Assembly (NCBI RefSeq): GCF_002209485.1
Contig: NZ_NJIX01000005.1
Span: 496,001-560,000, forward strand
Length of the DNA stretch: 64,000 bases
Source of the DNA: Achromobacter sp. HZ34
GTDB taxonomy: Bacteria > Pseudomonadota > Gammaproteobacteria > Burkholderiales > Burkholderiaceae_B
Direction of reading: 5' to 3'
Positions 55,018-63,305 of the stretch are shown in pieces; position 1 is the first letter of the stretch; every line of letters begins with the position of its first letter. The notes below the pieces were generated by a model, which saw nothing but the letters and a program-made list of their open reading frames with translations, was not told where the DNA came from and ran no database searches. A program made the translations under genes and the position numbers.

Positions 55018-55388
55018 GAGCAAGTTCCGTCATATAGGGCCGTTTCCGGGGGGAAGCAGCCTTGTGCCGGCTTGGAGAGCCGGCGCGGGTTTTGTGGGTT
55101 GGATCCCGCGGCGGTGACTTGCTGGCCGCAACGCGGGGCGCCCGAATCGTAGGCGCAGGCGACGGGCGGTTTGCGACAATCTGAAACATTCTATGTAAGA
55201 GTTGGAATCACATTCCTTGCACTCGTACAGAGGTCGGGGAAACCCTTTATTTTTTGGCGCCAATTTGGTTTAGAATTTTTTCCAGCCTTTTTGCACGTAA
55301 CGGGTCGCCTTCGACGCATCGCGGCAGACCTGCTTTCACTTCTCTTTCCCTTACTTTCAACTCTGTCGCGCAGGCGCAGGACGGCTCG
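55018..55388. promoter_or_regulatory. Divergent promoter region with TTGGCGCCAA palindrome
   Basis: Gene-free stretch between the M48 gene (minus) and the C45 gene (plus). The perfect palindrome TTGGCGCCAA at 55254-55263 sits in AT-rich sequence. The 13-base AAATTGGCGCCAA form also occurs upstream of the peptide-binding protein gene at 59937-59949, suggesting one regulator for both. Confidence 0.6.
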
Positions 55389-56528
55389 ATGACCTCTCCG
55401 CAGCAATTTCCTTTTGTTTCCGTTTCCGGCAAACCGCAAGTGCGGGGCAAGCAACACGGACAGATCGCCGCTGACCGCGTGCGCAAGAGCGTGGCCATGT
55501 ACGGCCAGACCCTGGTGAGCCTGGGTTACGACGGTCCGGCCCGTTCCCGCCTGATCAACGCCTTCGCCAAGGAAATCGAGGATTTCGCCCCGCACTACCT
55601 TGAAGAGATGCGCGGCATCGCCGAGGGCGCCGGCGTGACGCTGGAAGACATCATCATGATCAACGCGCGCACCGAGGTGGTGGCCAAGGCGCGCGCCGAA
55701 AAGAACAAGGCGGCCGAACTGGAGCCTGGCGACGGCTGCACCGGCGCCCTGATCCTGCCGACCCGGTCGGCCACGGGCAACCTGATTCACGGCCAGAACT
55801 GGGACTGGCGCGCGGAATGCGCGGAAACCGCCATCGTGCTGCGCATCCGCCAGGACGACGGGCCCGACATGCTGACGTTCGTCGAAGCGGGCGGCCTGGC
55901 GCGCAGCGGCCTGAACAGCGCGGGCGTATCGATCACCGCCAACTACCTGGAGTCGGACCGCGACTTCAAGCAACTGGGCGTACCGCTGGCGCTGATCCGC
56001 CGCAAGGTACTGGAGCAGCAGCACTTCGCCCTGGCGCTCAAGGCCGTCGCGGCCACGCCCAAGTCCTGCTCCAACAACATCATGCTGGGCATGGCCGAAG
56101 GCTTCGGCATTGATTTCGAATGCACCACCGACGAAGCCTTTCCCATCTACCCCGGTAGCGACGACCTGATCGTGCATGCCAATCATTGGGTCAGCGAAGT
56201 AGCCCTGGTGAAGCTGCGCGACACCGGCCGCGCCAGCACACCGGAAAGCCAGTACCGAGACTGGCGTGTGCGGCGCCGCCTGAATGCCAGCGACAAGCTG
56301 ACGCGCGACGACATGCGCGACGCCTTCTTCGACGATTTCGGTTCGCCGTATTCGGTATGCCGGCCGCCGCGTCCCGGCAGCCACGACAACCTGTCCGCCA
56401 GCGTCGCCATGGTCATCATGGAGCCCGCCGTGGGTGAGATGGAAGTCGCGCCCCTGCCCGCCTTGAACCGCACGTTCACGCGCTACAGCCTGGATGCCGA
56501 GCCGGAAGTCTTCACCTACGAAAAATGA
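55389..56528 (+). CDS. C45-family peptidase/acyltransferase (isopenicillin N acyltransferase-like)
   Basis: A 379-residue Ntn-hydrolase. The precursor is expected to cut itself before Cys117 in DGCTGALILP, freeing the cysteine as N-terminal nucleophile; NWDWRAE (about 137-143) is the conserved oxyanion and substrate block. Family members cleave or transfer N-acyl groups; the best known converts isopenicillin N to penicillins. ATG 55389 starts the conserved domain. It is followed 79 bases later by a peptide-binding protein gene, so hydrolysis of imported N-acyl peptides or beta-lactam-like amides is plausible. Confidence 0.85.
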   Translation: MTSPQQFPFVSVSGKPQVRGKQHGQIAADRVRKSVAMYGQTLVSLGYDGPARSRLINAFAKEIEDFAPHYLEEMRGIAEGAGVTLEDIIMINARTEVVAKARAEKNKAAELEPGDGCTGALILPTRSATGNLIHGQNWDWRAECAETAIVLRIRQDDGPDMLTFVEAGGLARSGLNSAGVSITANYLESDRDFKQLGVPLALIRRKVLEQQHFALALKAVAATPKSCSNNIMLGMAEGFGIDFECTTDEAFPIYPGSDDLIVHANHWVSEVALVKLRDTGRASTPESQYRDWRVRRRLNASDKLTRDDMRDAFFDDFGSPYSVCRPPRPGSHDNLSASVAMVIMEPAVGEMEVAPLPALNRTFTRYSLDAEPEVFTYEK

Positions 56529-56607
56529 AAACGCGGGCAAACCTGGCGCCATGGCCAGGAACAGCCAGACAGTAGAACGAATGCAAAACGAACAAGGGGC
56601 GTACTCC

Positions 56608-58197
56608 ATGAAGTTACGGCAATCATCCTATTCGCGCCGCGTAGTGGCGGGCGGCTTCCTTCTGGCAGGAGCCCTGGCGGGCAGCCTGGCAGCCACCGCC
56701 GCCCAGGCCGCGACGCCCTTGCGCATCGCCATGACCGCCGACATCCGCTCGACCGAGCCGGGGGTCAACCGCGATGCCAACAGCGACATCGTCACGTCCC
56801 ACATGGTCGAAGGGCTGGTGGCCTTTGGCGAGCACGCCGAGGTGAAACCCCTGCTGGCCGAATCGGTGGACATCAGCCCGGACGGCAAGACCTACACCTT
56901 CAAGCTGCGCGAGGGCGTCAAGTTCCACAACGGCGCGCCCCTGACCGCACAGGATGTGCTGTGGAGCTGGAACTTCTACATGAATCCCAAGACAGGCTGG
57001 CGCTGCCTGGGCGAGTACGACGGCCGTGGCGTGGCCAAGGTGCTGTCGGTGGAAGCGCCCGACGCGCGGACCGTGGTGTATCACCTGGACAAACCCAACG
57101 GCTTGTTCCTGGCTTCACTGGCACGCACCGATTGCGGTGATACGGGCGTCATCCACAAGGACTCGCTGAAGGCCGACGGCAGCTGGGACAAGCCCATAGG
57201 CACCGGGCCTTTCAAGTTGGGGGAATGGAAGCGCGGCGAATACATCAGCCTGCTGAAGAATCCCGACTACGCCAATCGCGGCGGCGGCATCGACGGCTTC
57301 ACCGGTTCCAAACGGCCGCTGGTGGACGAAGCCCGCTTCGTCATCGTGCCGGACGATTCGACCGCGAAGGCGGCGCTGCAAAGCGGCAGCATCGACATCA
57401 TCCAGGACCTGTCCTATTCGGACGTCAAGCCCATGCAGTCGACGCCGCACATCAAGGTGGCGTACGCGCCCGTGATGAGCCTGACGGCCTTGCTGATCCA
57501 GACGGAAGATCCGCTGCTGTCCAACCCGAAGCTGCGCCAGGCCATCGCCCACGCCATCGATTACGGCCAGCTGTCGGAGGCGGTCAGCGAAGGTCTGATG
57601 AAGGCGCCCAATAACTCCGTCGTCCCCGCCGTGTCGCCCTTCTATGGCGCCGCCGAAAAGCAGGGTTGGAACTACGATCCGGCGCTGGCGCAGAAGCTGT
57701 TGAAGGAATCCGGCTACAAGGGCCAGGAACTGGTCATGATGACCAACAAGCGTTATCCGCAGACCTATAGCGCCGCGGTCATCATGCAGGCCATGTTGCA
57801 GGCGGTGGGCATCAACGTGCGCCTGGACGTCATGGAATGGGCGTCGCAACTGGACCGCTACAACGCGGGCAAGTACCAGATGATGTCGTTCCCCTACTCC
57901 GCGCGCCTGGACCCCAGCCTGAATTTCGAGATGCTGACCGGCGACAAGAAAACCCAGCCGCGCAAGGTGTGGGACAACGCCAAGGCGCAGGAGCTGTTGG
58001 CCAGCGTCATGGTGGAAACCGACCAGGCCAGGCGCCAGCAGACCTTCGACACGCTGCACAAAATGTTCATCGCCGACGTGCCGTCGATACCGCTCTACAA
58101 CAGCATGGACATCGGTGCCTTCCGCGACAACGTCAAGGGGTATACGCCCTGGGCGGTGAAGCAGGCGCGCGTGTGGGAAGTCAGCAAGACCGAATAG
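56608..58197 (+). CDS. Peptide ABC transporter substrate-binding protein (family 5)
   Basis: A 529-residue periplasmic receptor. A signal peptide runs to about residue 34 (ATAAQAATP), then come DIRSTEPGVNRDANSD, the HNGAPLTAQDVLWSWNFYM motif and the usual two-lobe core. AAGGGG precedes ATG 56608. It is a clear paralogue of the minus-strand receptor at 58293-59849, with matching motifs throughout (DIRST-PGVNRD, DKPIGTGPFKLGEWKRGEY), and the two genes lie tail to tail. It follows the C45 gene and probably shares its transcript. Confidence 0.92.
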   Translation: MKLRQSSYSRRVVAGGFLLAGALAGSLAATAAQAATPLRIAMTADIRSTEPGVNRDANSDIVTSHMVEGLVAFGEHAEVKPLLAESVDISPDGKTYTFKLREGVKFHNGAPLTAQDVLWSWNFYMNPKTGWRCLGEYDGRGVAKVLSVEAPDARTVVYHLDKPNGLFLASLARTDCGDTGVIHKDSLKADGSWDKPIGTGPFKLGEWKRGEYISLLKNPDYANRGGGIDGFTGSKRPLVDEARFVIVPDDSTAKAALQSGSIDIIQDLSYSDVKPMQSTPHIKVAYAPVMSLTALLIQTEDPLLSNPKLRQAIAHAIDYGQLSEAVSEGLMKAPNNSVVPAVSPFYGAAEKQGWNYDPALAQKLLKESGYKGQELVMMTNKRYPQTYSAAVIMQAMLQAVGINVRLDVMEWASQLDRYNAGKYQMMSFPYSARLDPSLNFEMLTGDKKTQPRKVWDNAKAQELLASVMVETDQARRQQTFDTLHKMFIADVPSIPLYNSMDIGAFRDNVKGYTPWAVKQARVWEVSKTE

Positions 58198-58237
58198 GCC
58201 GGCACACGCTGCCTGCGTGCATCGGCATCGATATGAC

Positions 58238-58270
58238 AACAGGGCTCGGTTCATGGAACCGAGCCCTGTT
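58238..58270. terminator. Bidirectional terminator between convergent genes
   Basis: A perfect 15-base stem AACAGGGCTCGGTTC / GAACCGAGCCCTGTT with a 3-base loop, between the stops of the two convergent peptide-binding protein genes. The downstream T-run is short on the plus strand and shorter on the minus strand. Confidence 0.8.
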
Positions 58271-58292
58271 TATATCCGATGGACCGATCGCG

Positions 58293-59849
58293 CTATTTCT
58301 CCATCACCTTCGTGCCCCATGCCTGCGGCTTGCCTTCCCATACGCCGAAGCCTTGCAGGCGCTTGCTCACGCCCCAGGGCTGGTTGCCGTTGGACAGCAG
58401 TATCACGGGCACCTGCTCCAGCAGCCTGGTGTGCAGCTGGTCGAACAAGGCCTGGCGCTTGGCGTCGTCCAGTTCGGAGAAGCTGGCGTCGATCAGCTTC
58501 AAGGCCTCCGGATCCTCCCACACCTTGCGCGGCTGCTTGTCCTTGTCGCCGGAGAATTGCTCATAGCTCAAGGCCGGATCCAGGCGCGAGGAATAGCTGA
58601 AGGAACTCATCTGGTAGTTGCCGGTGTTGTAGCGGTCCAGCTGCGTGGCCCACTCCAGCACTTCGATCTGCGCGTTGATGCCCACCGCCTGCATCATGGC
58701 CTGCGCCATCACCGCCACCTGATAGCTGGGCACATGCGCGCGCTTGTTGGCGTAGATGACGATTTTCTCGCCCTTGTAGCCGGATTCCTTCAACAGCTTC
58801 TGCGCCAGCGCCGGATCGTATTTCCAGCCCTTCTTCTGGGTATCATCGTAGAAAGCCGAGCCGGCCGACACGGCGGAGTTGTTCACCACGCCCAGGTTCT
58901 CGGTGGCCGCCTGCACGATCTGCGGAATGTCCAGCGACGCCACGATGGCCTGGCGCAGCTTGACGTTCTTCAGCACGGGATCGCGCGTCTGGAACAGCAA
59001 GGTATGCTTGGCCGCGTCGCGCGCCACCAGCACCGACACGCGCGCATTGTTCTTCAGGTCCGCCACGTCGGTATACGGCACCTGGCCCGCGTCGATGGCC
59101 CCCGACAGCAGGCCGGTCTTCACGGTGGAAGCATCCGGCACCACCAGGAACTTGACCTCGTCGGCCAGCGGCTGCTTCTTGCCGACATAGCCGTCTTCCT
59201 TGTCGCCGGGCGGCGAGACGTAATCCTTGAAAGCCTTGAGCAATACGTATTCGCCCCGCTTCCATTCACCGAACATGAAGGGGCCCGTGCCTACGGGCTT
59301 GTCCCAGCTGCCGTCGGCCTTGACCGAGTCCTTGTTCAGGATGCCCGTCATGCCGCAATCGGTGCGGGCCAGCGTGTCCAGGAACACGGCCGATTTGTGA
59401 TTCAGCTTGAAGACGACGGTCTGCGCGTCGGGCGCGCTGACGTCCTCGACTTTCAGGCCGTTGCGGCCGTCGAACTCGCTGCGGCAGCGCCAGTCGGTCT
59501 TAGGATCCATGTAGCGCTGCCAGCTCCACAAGACATCCGCCGAGGTCAGCGCCGCGCCGTTATGGAACTTGACGCCCTGGCGCAGCTTGAAGGTATAGGT
59601 CATGCCATCCGCCGACACGTCCACCGACTGCGCCAGCAACGGTGCCACGCTGCCGTTGTCGCGATAGCCCACCAGGCCTTCGACCATGTTCAGCACCACG
59701 CCGTCGGTGGTGTCGTCACGATTCACGCCCGGGTTGGTGGAGCGGATGTCGGCGGGCTCGGAAATGACGTAGGACGACGCCTGCGCGACAGCACTGGCCA
59801 GCAGGGCCGCGCAGAACAGCGCGGCGTGGGCGGGCGGACGGATTTTCAT
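58293..59849 (-). CDS. Peptide ABC transporter substrate-binding protein (family 5)
   Basis: A 518-residue periplasmic receptor with signal peptide MKIRPPAHAALFCAALLASA to about residue 25. DIRSTNPGVNRDDTTD and HNGAALTSADVLWSWQRYM follow. AGGAG precedes ATG 59849. It is the paralogue of the receptor encoded tail to tail with it. Upstream lies the TTGGCGCCAA palindrome (59937-59946) shared with the C45 promoter, then GntR and the ABC transporter genes on the same strand, so it probably feeds that transporter. Confidence 0.92.
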   Translation of the reverse strand: MKIRPPAHAALFCAALLASAVAQASSYVISEPADIRSTNPGVNRDDTTDGVVLNMVEGLVGYRDNGSVAPLLAQSVDVSADGMTYTFKLRQGVKFHNGAALTSADVLWSWQRYMDPKTDWRCRSEFDGRNGLKVEDVSAPDAQTVVFKLNHKSAVFLDTLARTDCGMTGILNKDSVKADGSWDKPVGTGPFMFGEWKRGEYVLLKAFKDYVSPPGDKEDGYVGKKQPLADEVKFLVVPDASTVKTGLLSGAIDAGQVPYTDVADLKNNARVSVLVARDAAKHTLLFQTRDPVLKNVKLRQAIVASLDIPQIVQAATENLGVVNNSAVSAGSAFYDDTQKKGWKYDPALAQKLLKESGYKGEKIVIYANKRAHVPSYQVAVMAQAMMQAVGINAQIEVLEWATQLDRYNTGNYQMSSFSYSSRLDPALSYEQFSGDKDKQPRKVWEDPEALKLIDASFSELDDAKRQALFDQLHTRLLEQVPVILLSNGNQPWGVSKRLQGFGVWEGKPQAWGTKVMEK

Positions 59850-59936
59850 GGACGGAACTCCTGGATGCCGGTGACGGCGCCGCGCAATCCCGCGGCGAGA
59901 GCTGGATCGATAGCTGCAAACTGACCGCTGCAAATA

Positions 59937-59946
59937 TTGGCGCCAA
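59937..59946. promoter_or_regulatory. TTGGCGCCAA palindrome upstream of the peptide-binding protein gene
   Basis: A perfect 10-base palindrome; the 13-base AAATTGGCGCCAA is present on the minus strand, identical to the site in the C45 promoter region. It lies about 90 bases before ATG 59849. The adjacent GntR protein is the obvious candidate to bind it. Confidence 0.55.
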
Positions 59947-60045
59947 TTTTCCATTATGAGTAGCCGGACCGGGGCCGTCACCCCGGGCTTTCCCTGAAGG
60001 TGGCGCCGGCGTCCCGCGCGCAAGGTAGGGGGCGCCGCGGCCGCT

Positions 60046-60669
60046 TCAGGACATGACCTGGTGCACGTGCTCGCCGATGATGCGCTGCAGGCGCGCCACG
60101 TCGCGTGCTTCCAGCGCCGCGACGATCTCGAAATGCTCGCCGACGGACTTCTCGATGCGCGCGCGCGTCATCCATTGCGTGGCGGGCGCCGCCACCGCGC
60201 GGCCGCGCATGTCGTGGATCAGGGACACCAGCTCGCGGTTGCTGCACATGTCGTAGAGCGTGGCGTGGAATTCCAGGTTGACCTCGTACTGCTCCAGCAG
60301 CGTGCCGTTCAACAGCAGGCTGGCGAACCGTTCCGCCAGGGCACGCATGCGCGCCACCCGGGCATCGGTGACGTTGGGCATCAGGTCGGCGGCGGCACCC
60401 ACTTCCAGCAGCACGCGGATGTCGCGGATGTGGTTCTGCTGGTCGACGTCGACCGCGTACACGTGATAGCCCCGGTTGGGCACGTGCTGGATGACACGCC
60501 GCTGCGTCAGATGGTCGAGCGCGCGCCGCACCTCCAGGCGCTTGGCGTCATAGCGCTCCTGCAGGTCGATCTGCTTGAGCCAGGCGCCGGTGCCGAAGAC
60601 GCCGGACTGAATATCCCGGGCCAGTCGGTCGGCCAGGGATATTTCGACACCGGTGTTCGATTTACGCAT
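60046..60669 (-). CDS. GntR-family transcriptional regulator (FCD type)
   Basis: A 207-residue regulator. The winged helix (residues 8-70, with LERYDAKRLEVRRALDHLTQ-type helices) is followed by a helical FCD effector domain (residues 80-205) containing FHATLYDMCSNREL and EHFEIVAALEARD with the histidines that bind a metal in this family. It lies between the ABC transporter genes and a peptide-binding protein gene on the same strand. It probably binds the shared TTGGCGCCAA palindrome. Confidence 0.9.
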   Translation of the reverse strand: MRKSNTGVEISLADRLARDIQSGVFGTGAWLKQIDLQERYDAKRLEVRRALDHLTQRRVIQHVPNRGYHVYAVDVDQQNHIRDIRVLLEVGAAADLMPNVTDARVARMRALAERFASLLLNGTLLEQYEVNLEFHATLYDMCSNRELVSLIHDMRGRAVAAPATQWMTRARIEKSVGEHFEIVAALEARDVARLQRIIGEHVHQVMS

Positions 60670-60765
60670 GGTTGAATGGACGATGATTGACGAATGGCGG
60701 TGATTTTATCGCTGCGGCAGTCACGCCCGGCCTGCCATTCCAGCCATAAGCTCGTGCCTCTCTTT

Positions 60766-62472
60766 TTACGCTGGCGCGATGACAGGCGCGGACGCGAAGG
60801 CGGACGTTGCCGCGGCCGGTTCATCGAAGCGCCACTTCAAGCGCACGCCGCCGTTCGTGGTCGATTCCAGGGCGGGAATGGCCGATAGCAGCTTGCGGGT
60901 GTAGGGGTCGGCGGGTGCATCGAAGATCTGGTCGCGCGTGCCTTCCTCGACGATGGCGCCGTCCTGCATCACGATGACACGGTCCGCGACCTGCTCCACC
61001 ACGCCCAGGTCATGGCTGATGAACAGGCAGCAGAAACCATGGCGGCGCTGCAGGTCCGCGAACAGTTCCAGCACCTGCGCCCGCACCGTCACGTCCAGGG
61101 CCGAGACCGGCTCATCCGCGATGACGAAGGTGGGCCGGCGCACGATGGCGCGCGCAATGGCCACGCGCTGGCGCTGCCCGCCCGACAGTTCATGCGGATA
61201 ACGGCCCGCGTACTCGTCGCCCAGGCCCACTTCGGCCAGCACTTCGGCCACCCGCCGCCGCTTGTCCGCGGTGCCCATGTCGCGCACCAGGCGCAGTCCT
61301 TCGCCCACCAACTGGCCCACGGTCATGCGCGGGTCCAGGGATGAATAAGGATCCTGGAACACCATCTGGCAGTTCAGGCGATAGTCGTACCAGCCGGGAT
61401 CGTGCCGGCCGACAGGCTGGCCGCGGAACAGGATCTGCCCCGCCGTCGGCCGCAGCAGTCCCGCGATGGCGCGGCCCAGCGTGGTCTTGCCCGAGCCGGA
61501 CCCGCCCACCACCGCCACCACCTCGCGCGGCAGCACTTCCAGGTTCAGACCGTGCAGGGCGCGCTTGGCCTCGGTGCGCGCGAACAGGCGGCGATGGCCC
61601 GGATAATCGATGACCAGGTCGTTGACGCGCACCACGGGCGTTTCGCGTGCCACCGGCCGCGCGGGCAGGCGGCGCGGCATCGCTTCCAGCAGCTTGCGGG
61701 TATAGGGGTGTTGCGGCCGCGCGAGCAGTTCGGCGGTGGCGCCACGTTCGACCACTTCGCCCTGGCGCATGACCACGACACGTTCCGTGTAGCGTGCCAC
61801 CATGGGCAGATCGTGGCTGATCATCAGCACAGCGGTGCCGTGTTCGCGCGTCAGGCCCACCATCAGCTCCAGCACGTCGCGCTGCACCACGGCGTCCAGC
61901 GCGGTGGTGGGCTCATCGGCGATCAGCAGCGCCGGCGCCAGCAGCATCACCGACGCCAGCATCATGCGCTGGCGCATGCCGCCGGAGAACTCGTGCGGCC
62001 ACGCATCCAGCGCCGCGCGCGGATCGCGCAAGCCCACGCGCGCCAGCATGTCCAGGATGCGCTCGCGACGCGCGGACGCGTTCATGTCGCGCCGGTGCAA
62101 GGCCAGGCCTTCATCCAGCTGCCGGCCTATGGTCATGGACGGGTTCAGCGACGTCATGGGTTCCTGGAACACCATGCCCACGCGCGCGCCGCGCAGCTTG
62201 CGCAATGCGGCCGGCTTCAGGCTGGCGATGTCCTGCCCTTCGAATTCGATGCGGCCGGCGGCGCGTACCAGCGGCGGCGGCGTCAAGCCCATGACGGCAC
62301 GCGCGGCCTGTGTCTTGCCGCTGCCCGATTCCCCGACGATGCCGACCATCTCGCCAGGCGCGATGTCGAAAGACACGTCGCGCACGATTTCGCGGCCGCC
62401 CTGTCCGATGGTCAAGGTAAGCCCGGTCACGTTCAACAAGCGGGCGGAAATCACGGTATGGCTGTCTGTCAT
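60766..62472 (-). CDS. Peptide ABC transporter, fused double ATP-binding protein
   Basis: A 568-residue double ATPase. The first domain has Walker A GESGSGKT (47-54), the signature FSGGMRQRM and LLIADEPTTALD; the second has GGSGSGKT, LSGGQRQR and FVIADEPVSALD. Each has an oligopeptide-transporter C-terminal extension (HPYTRKL, DPYTRKL). The ATG at 62472 overlaps the TGA of the DppC-type gene by four bases, so the two are coupled. It energises import through the two permeases encoded upstream. Confidence 0.93.
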   Translation of the reverse strand: MTDSHTVISARLLNVTGLTLTIGQGGREIVRDVSFDIAPGEMVGIVGESGSGKTQAARAVMGLTPPPLVRAAGRIEFEGQDIASLKPAALRKLRGARVGMVFQEPMTSLNPSMTIGRQLDEGLALHRRDMNASARRERILDMLARVGLRDPRAALDAWPHEFSGGMRQRMMLASVMLLAPALLIADEPTTALDAVVQRDVLELMVGLTREHGTAVLMISHDLPMVARYTERVVVMRQGEVVERGATAELLARPQHPYTRKLLEAMPRRLPARPVARETPVVRVNDLVIDYPGHRRLFARTEAKRALHGLNLEVLPREVVAVVGGSGSGKTTLGRAIAGLLRPTAGQILFRGQPVGRHDPGWYDYRLNCQMVFQDPYSSLDPRMTVGQLVGEGLRLVRDMGTADKRRRVAEVLAEVGLGDEYAGRYPHELSGGQRQRVAIARAIVRRPTFVIADEPVSALDVTVRAQVLELFADLQRRHGFCCLFISHDLGVVEQVADRVIVMQDGAIVEEGTRDQIFDAPADPYTRKLLSAIPALESTTNGGVRLKWRFDEPAAATSAFASAPVIAPA

Positions 62473-63305
62473 GCGGCGGCTCGCATCCGGGGATCCAGGC
62501 GGTCGCGCACGGCGTCGCCCAACAGGTTGATGCCCAGCAGCGTCAGCGCGATGCACAGTCCGGGCAGGATGGACAGCCACGTGGCCTGCGACATGAAGGG
62601 CCGCGCGGCCGCCAGCATATTGCCCCAGGTCGGCGCCGGTGGCGGCACGCCCAGGCCCAGGAAGGACAAGGCGCTTTCCGCCAGGATCACCCAGCCGAAC
62701 ATGGAGGTCGCCAGCACCGTCAGCGGCGCCACGCAATTGGGCAGCACGTGGCGGCACATGGTGTAGAGCTCCGAATTGCCCAGCACCCGCGAGGATTCGA
62801 TGAATTCCTTTTCCCGCAAGGACAGCACGGTGCCCCGCACGATGCGCGTGACCGACGGCGTGTACGCCAGGCCCAGGGCCAGCACGATGCCGTATTTGTT
62901 GGCGCCCACGACCGCCAGCAGCCCCAGGGCCAGCAGCAGCCCGGGGAAGGCCAGCAGCGCATTGTTGAAGGCCATGATGATGCGATCGGTCCAGCCGCGC
63001 ACGAACCCCGTCAGCAGTCCGACGGCGGTGCCGGCGAACAGCGCGAAACACACCGTCAGCAGGCTGATCCACACGCTGGCCGACGCGCCGGCCATCAGGC
63101 GCGACAGTTCGTCGCGGCCGAATTCGTCGGTGCCCAGCAGAAAGGCGCCGCCGGGCGCTTTCAGGCGCGAGATGAAATTGATCTTCAAGGGATCGTGCGG
63201 GGTCCAGACGGCGCCCAGCACGGCCATGATCACCACCAGGCCTACGATCAGGCCCCCCAGCAGGGCATTGCCCGCGATACGTCTTCTCTTTTTCGGAGCG
63301 CTCAT
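62469..63305 (-). CDS. Peptide ABC transporter permease, DppC type
   Basis: A 278-residue six-helix permease starting MSAPKKRRRIAGNALLGGLI. It has the OppC/DppC motif GTDEFGRDELSRLMAGASAS, the EAA-type loop (FIESSRVLGNSELYTMCRHV), and ends with LLGDAVRDRLDPRMR. Its ATG overlaps the stop of the DppB-type gene (ATGA) and its stop overlaps the ATPase start, a tight translational chain. Confidence 0.94.
   Translation of the reverse strand: MSAPKKRRRIAGNALLGGLIVGLVVIMAVLGAVWTPHDPLKINFISRLKAPGGAFLLGTDEFGRDELSRLMAGASASVWISLLTVCFALFAGTAVGLLTGFVRGWTDRIIMAFNNALLAFPGLLLALGLLAVVGANKYGIVLALGLAYTPSVTRIVRGTVLSLREKEFIESSRVLGNSELYTMCRHVLPNCVAPLTVLATSMFGWVILAESALSFLGLGVPPPAPTWGNMLAAARPFMSQATWLSILPGLCIALTLLGINLLGDAVRDRLDPRMRAAA

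Noticed and set aside
57837-59924. Plus-strand open frame of 695 codons across the second peptide-binding protein
   Set aside because: The minus strand encodes a clear family 5 receptor with signal peptide and ribosome site; the plus-strand frame also reads through the terminator stem.
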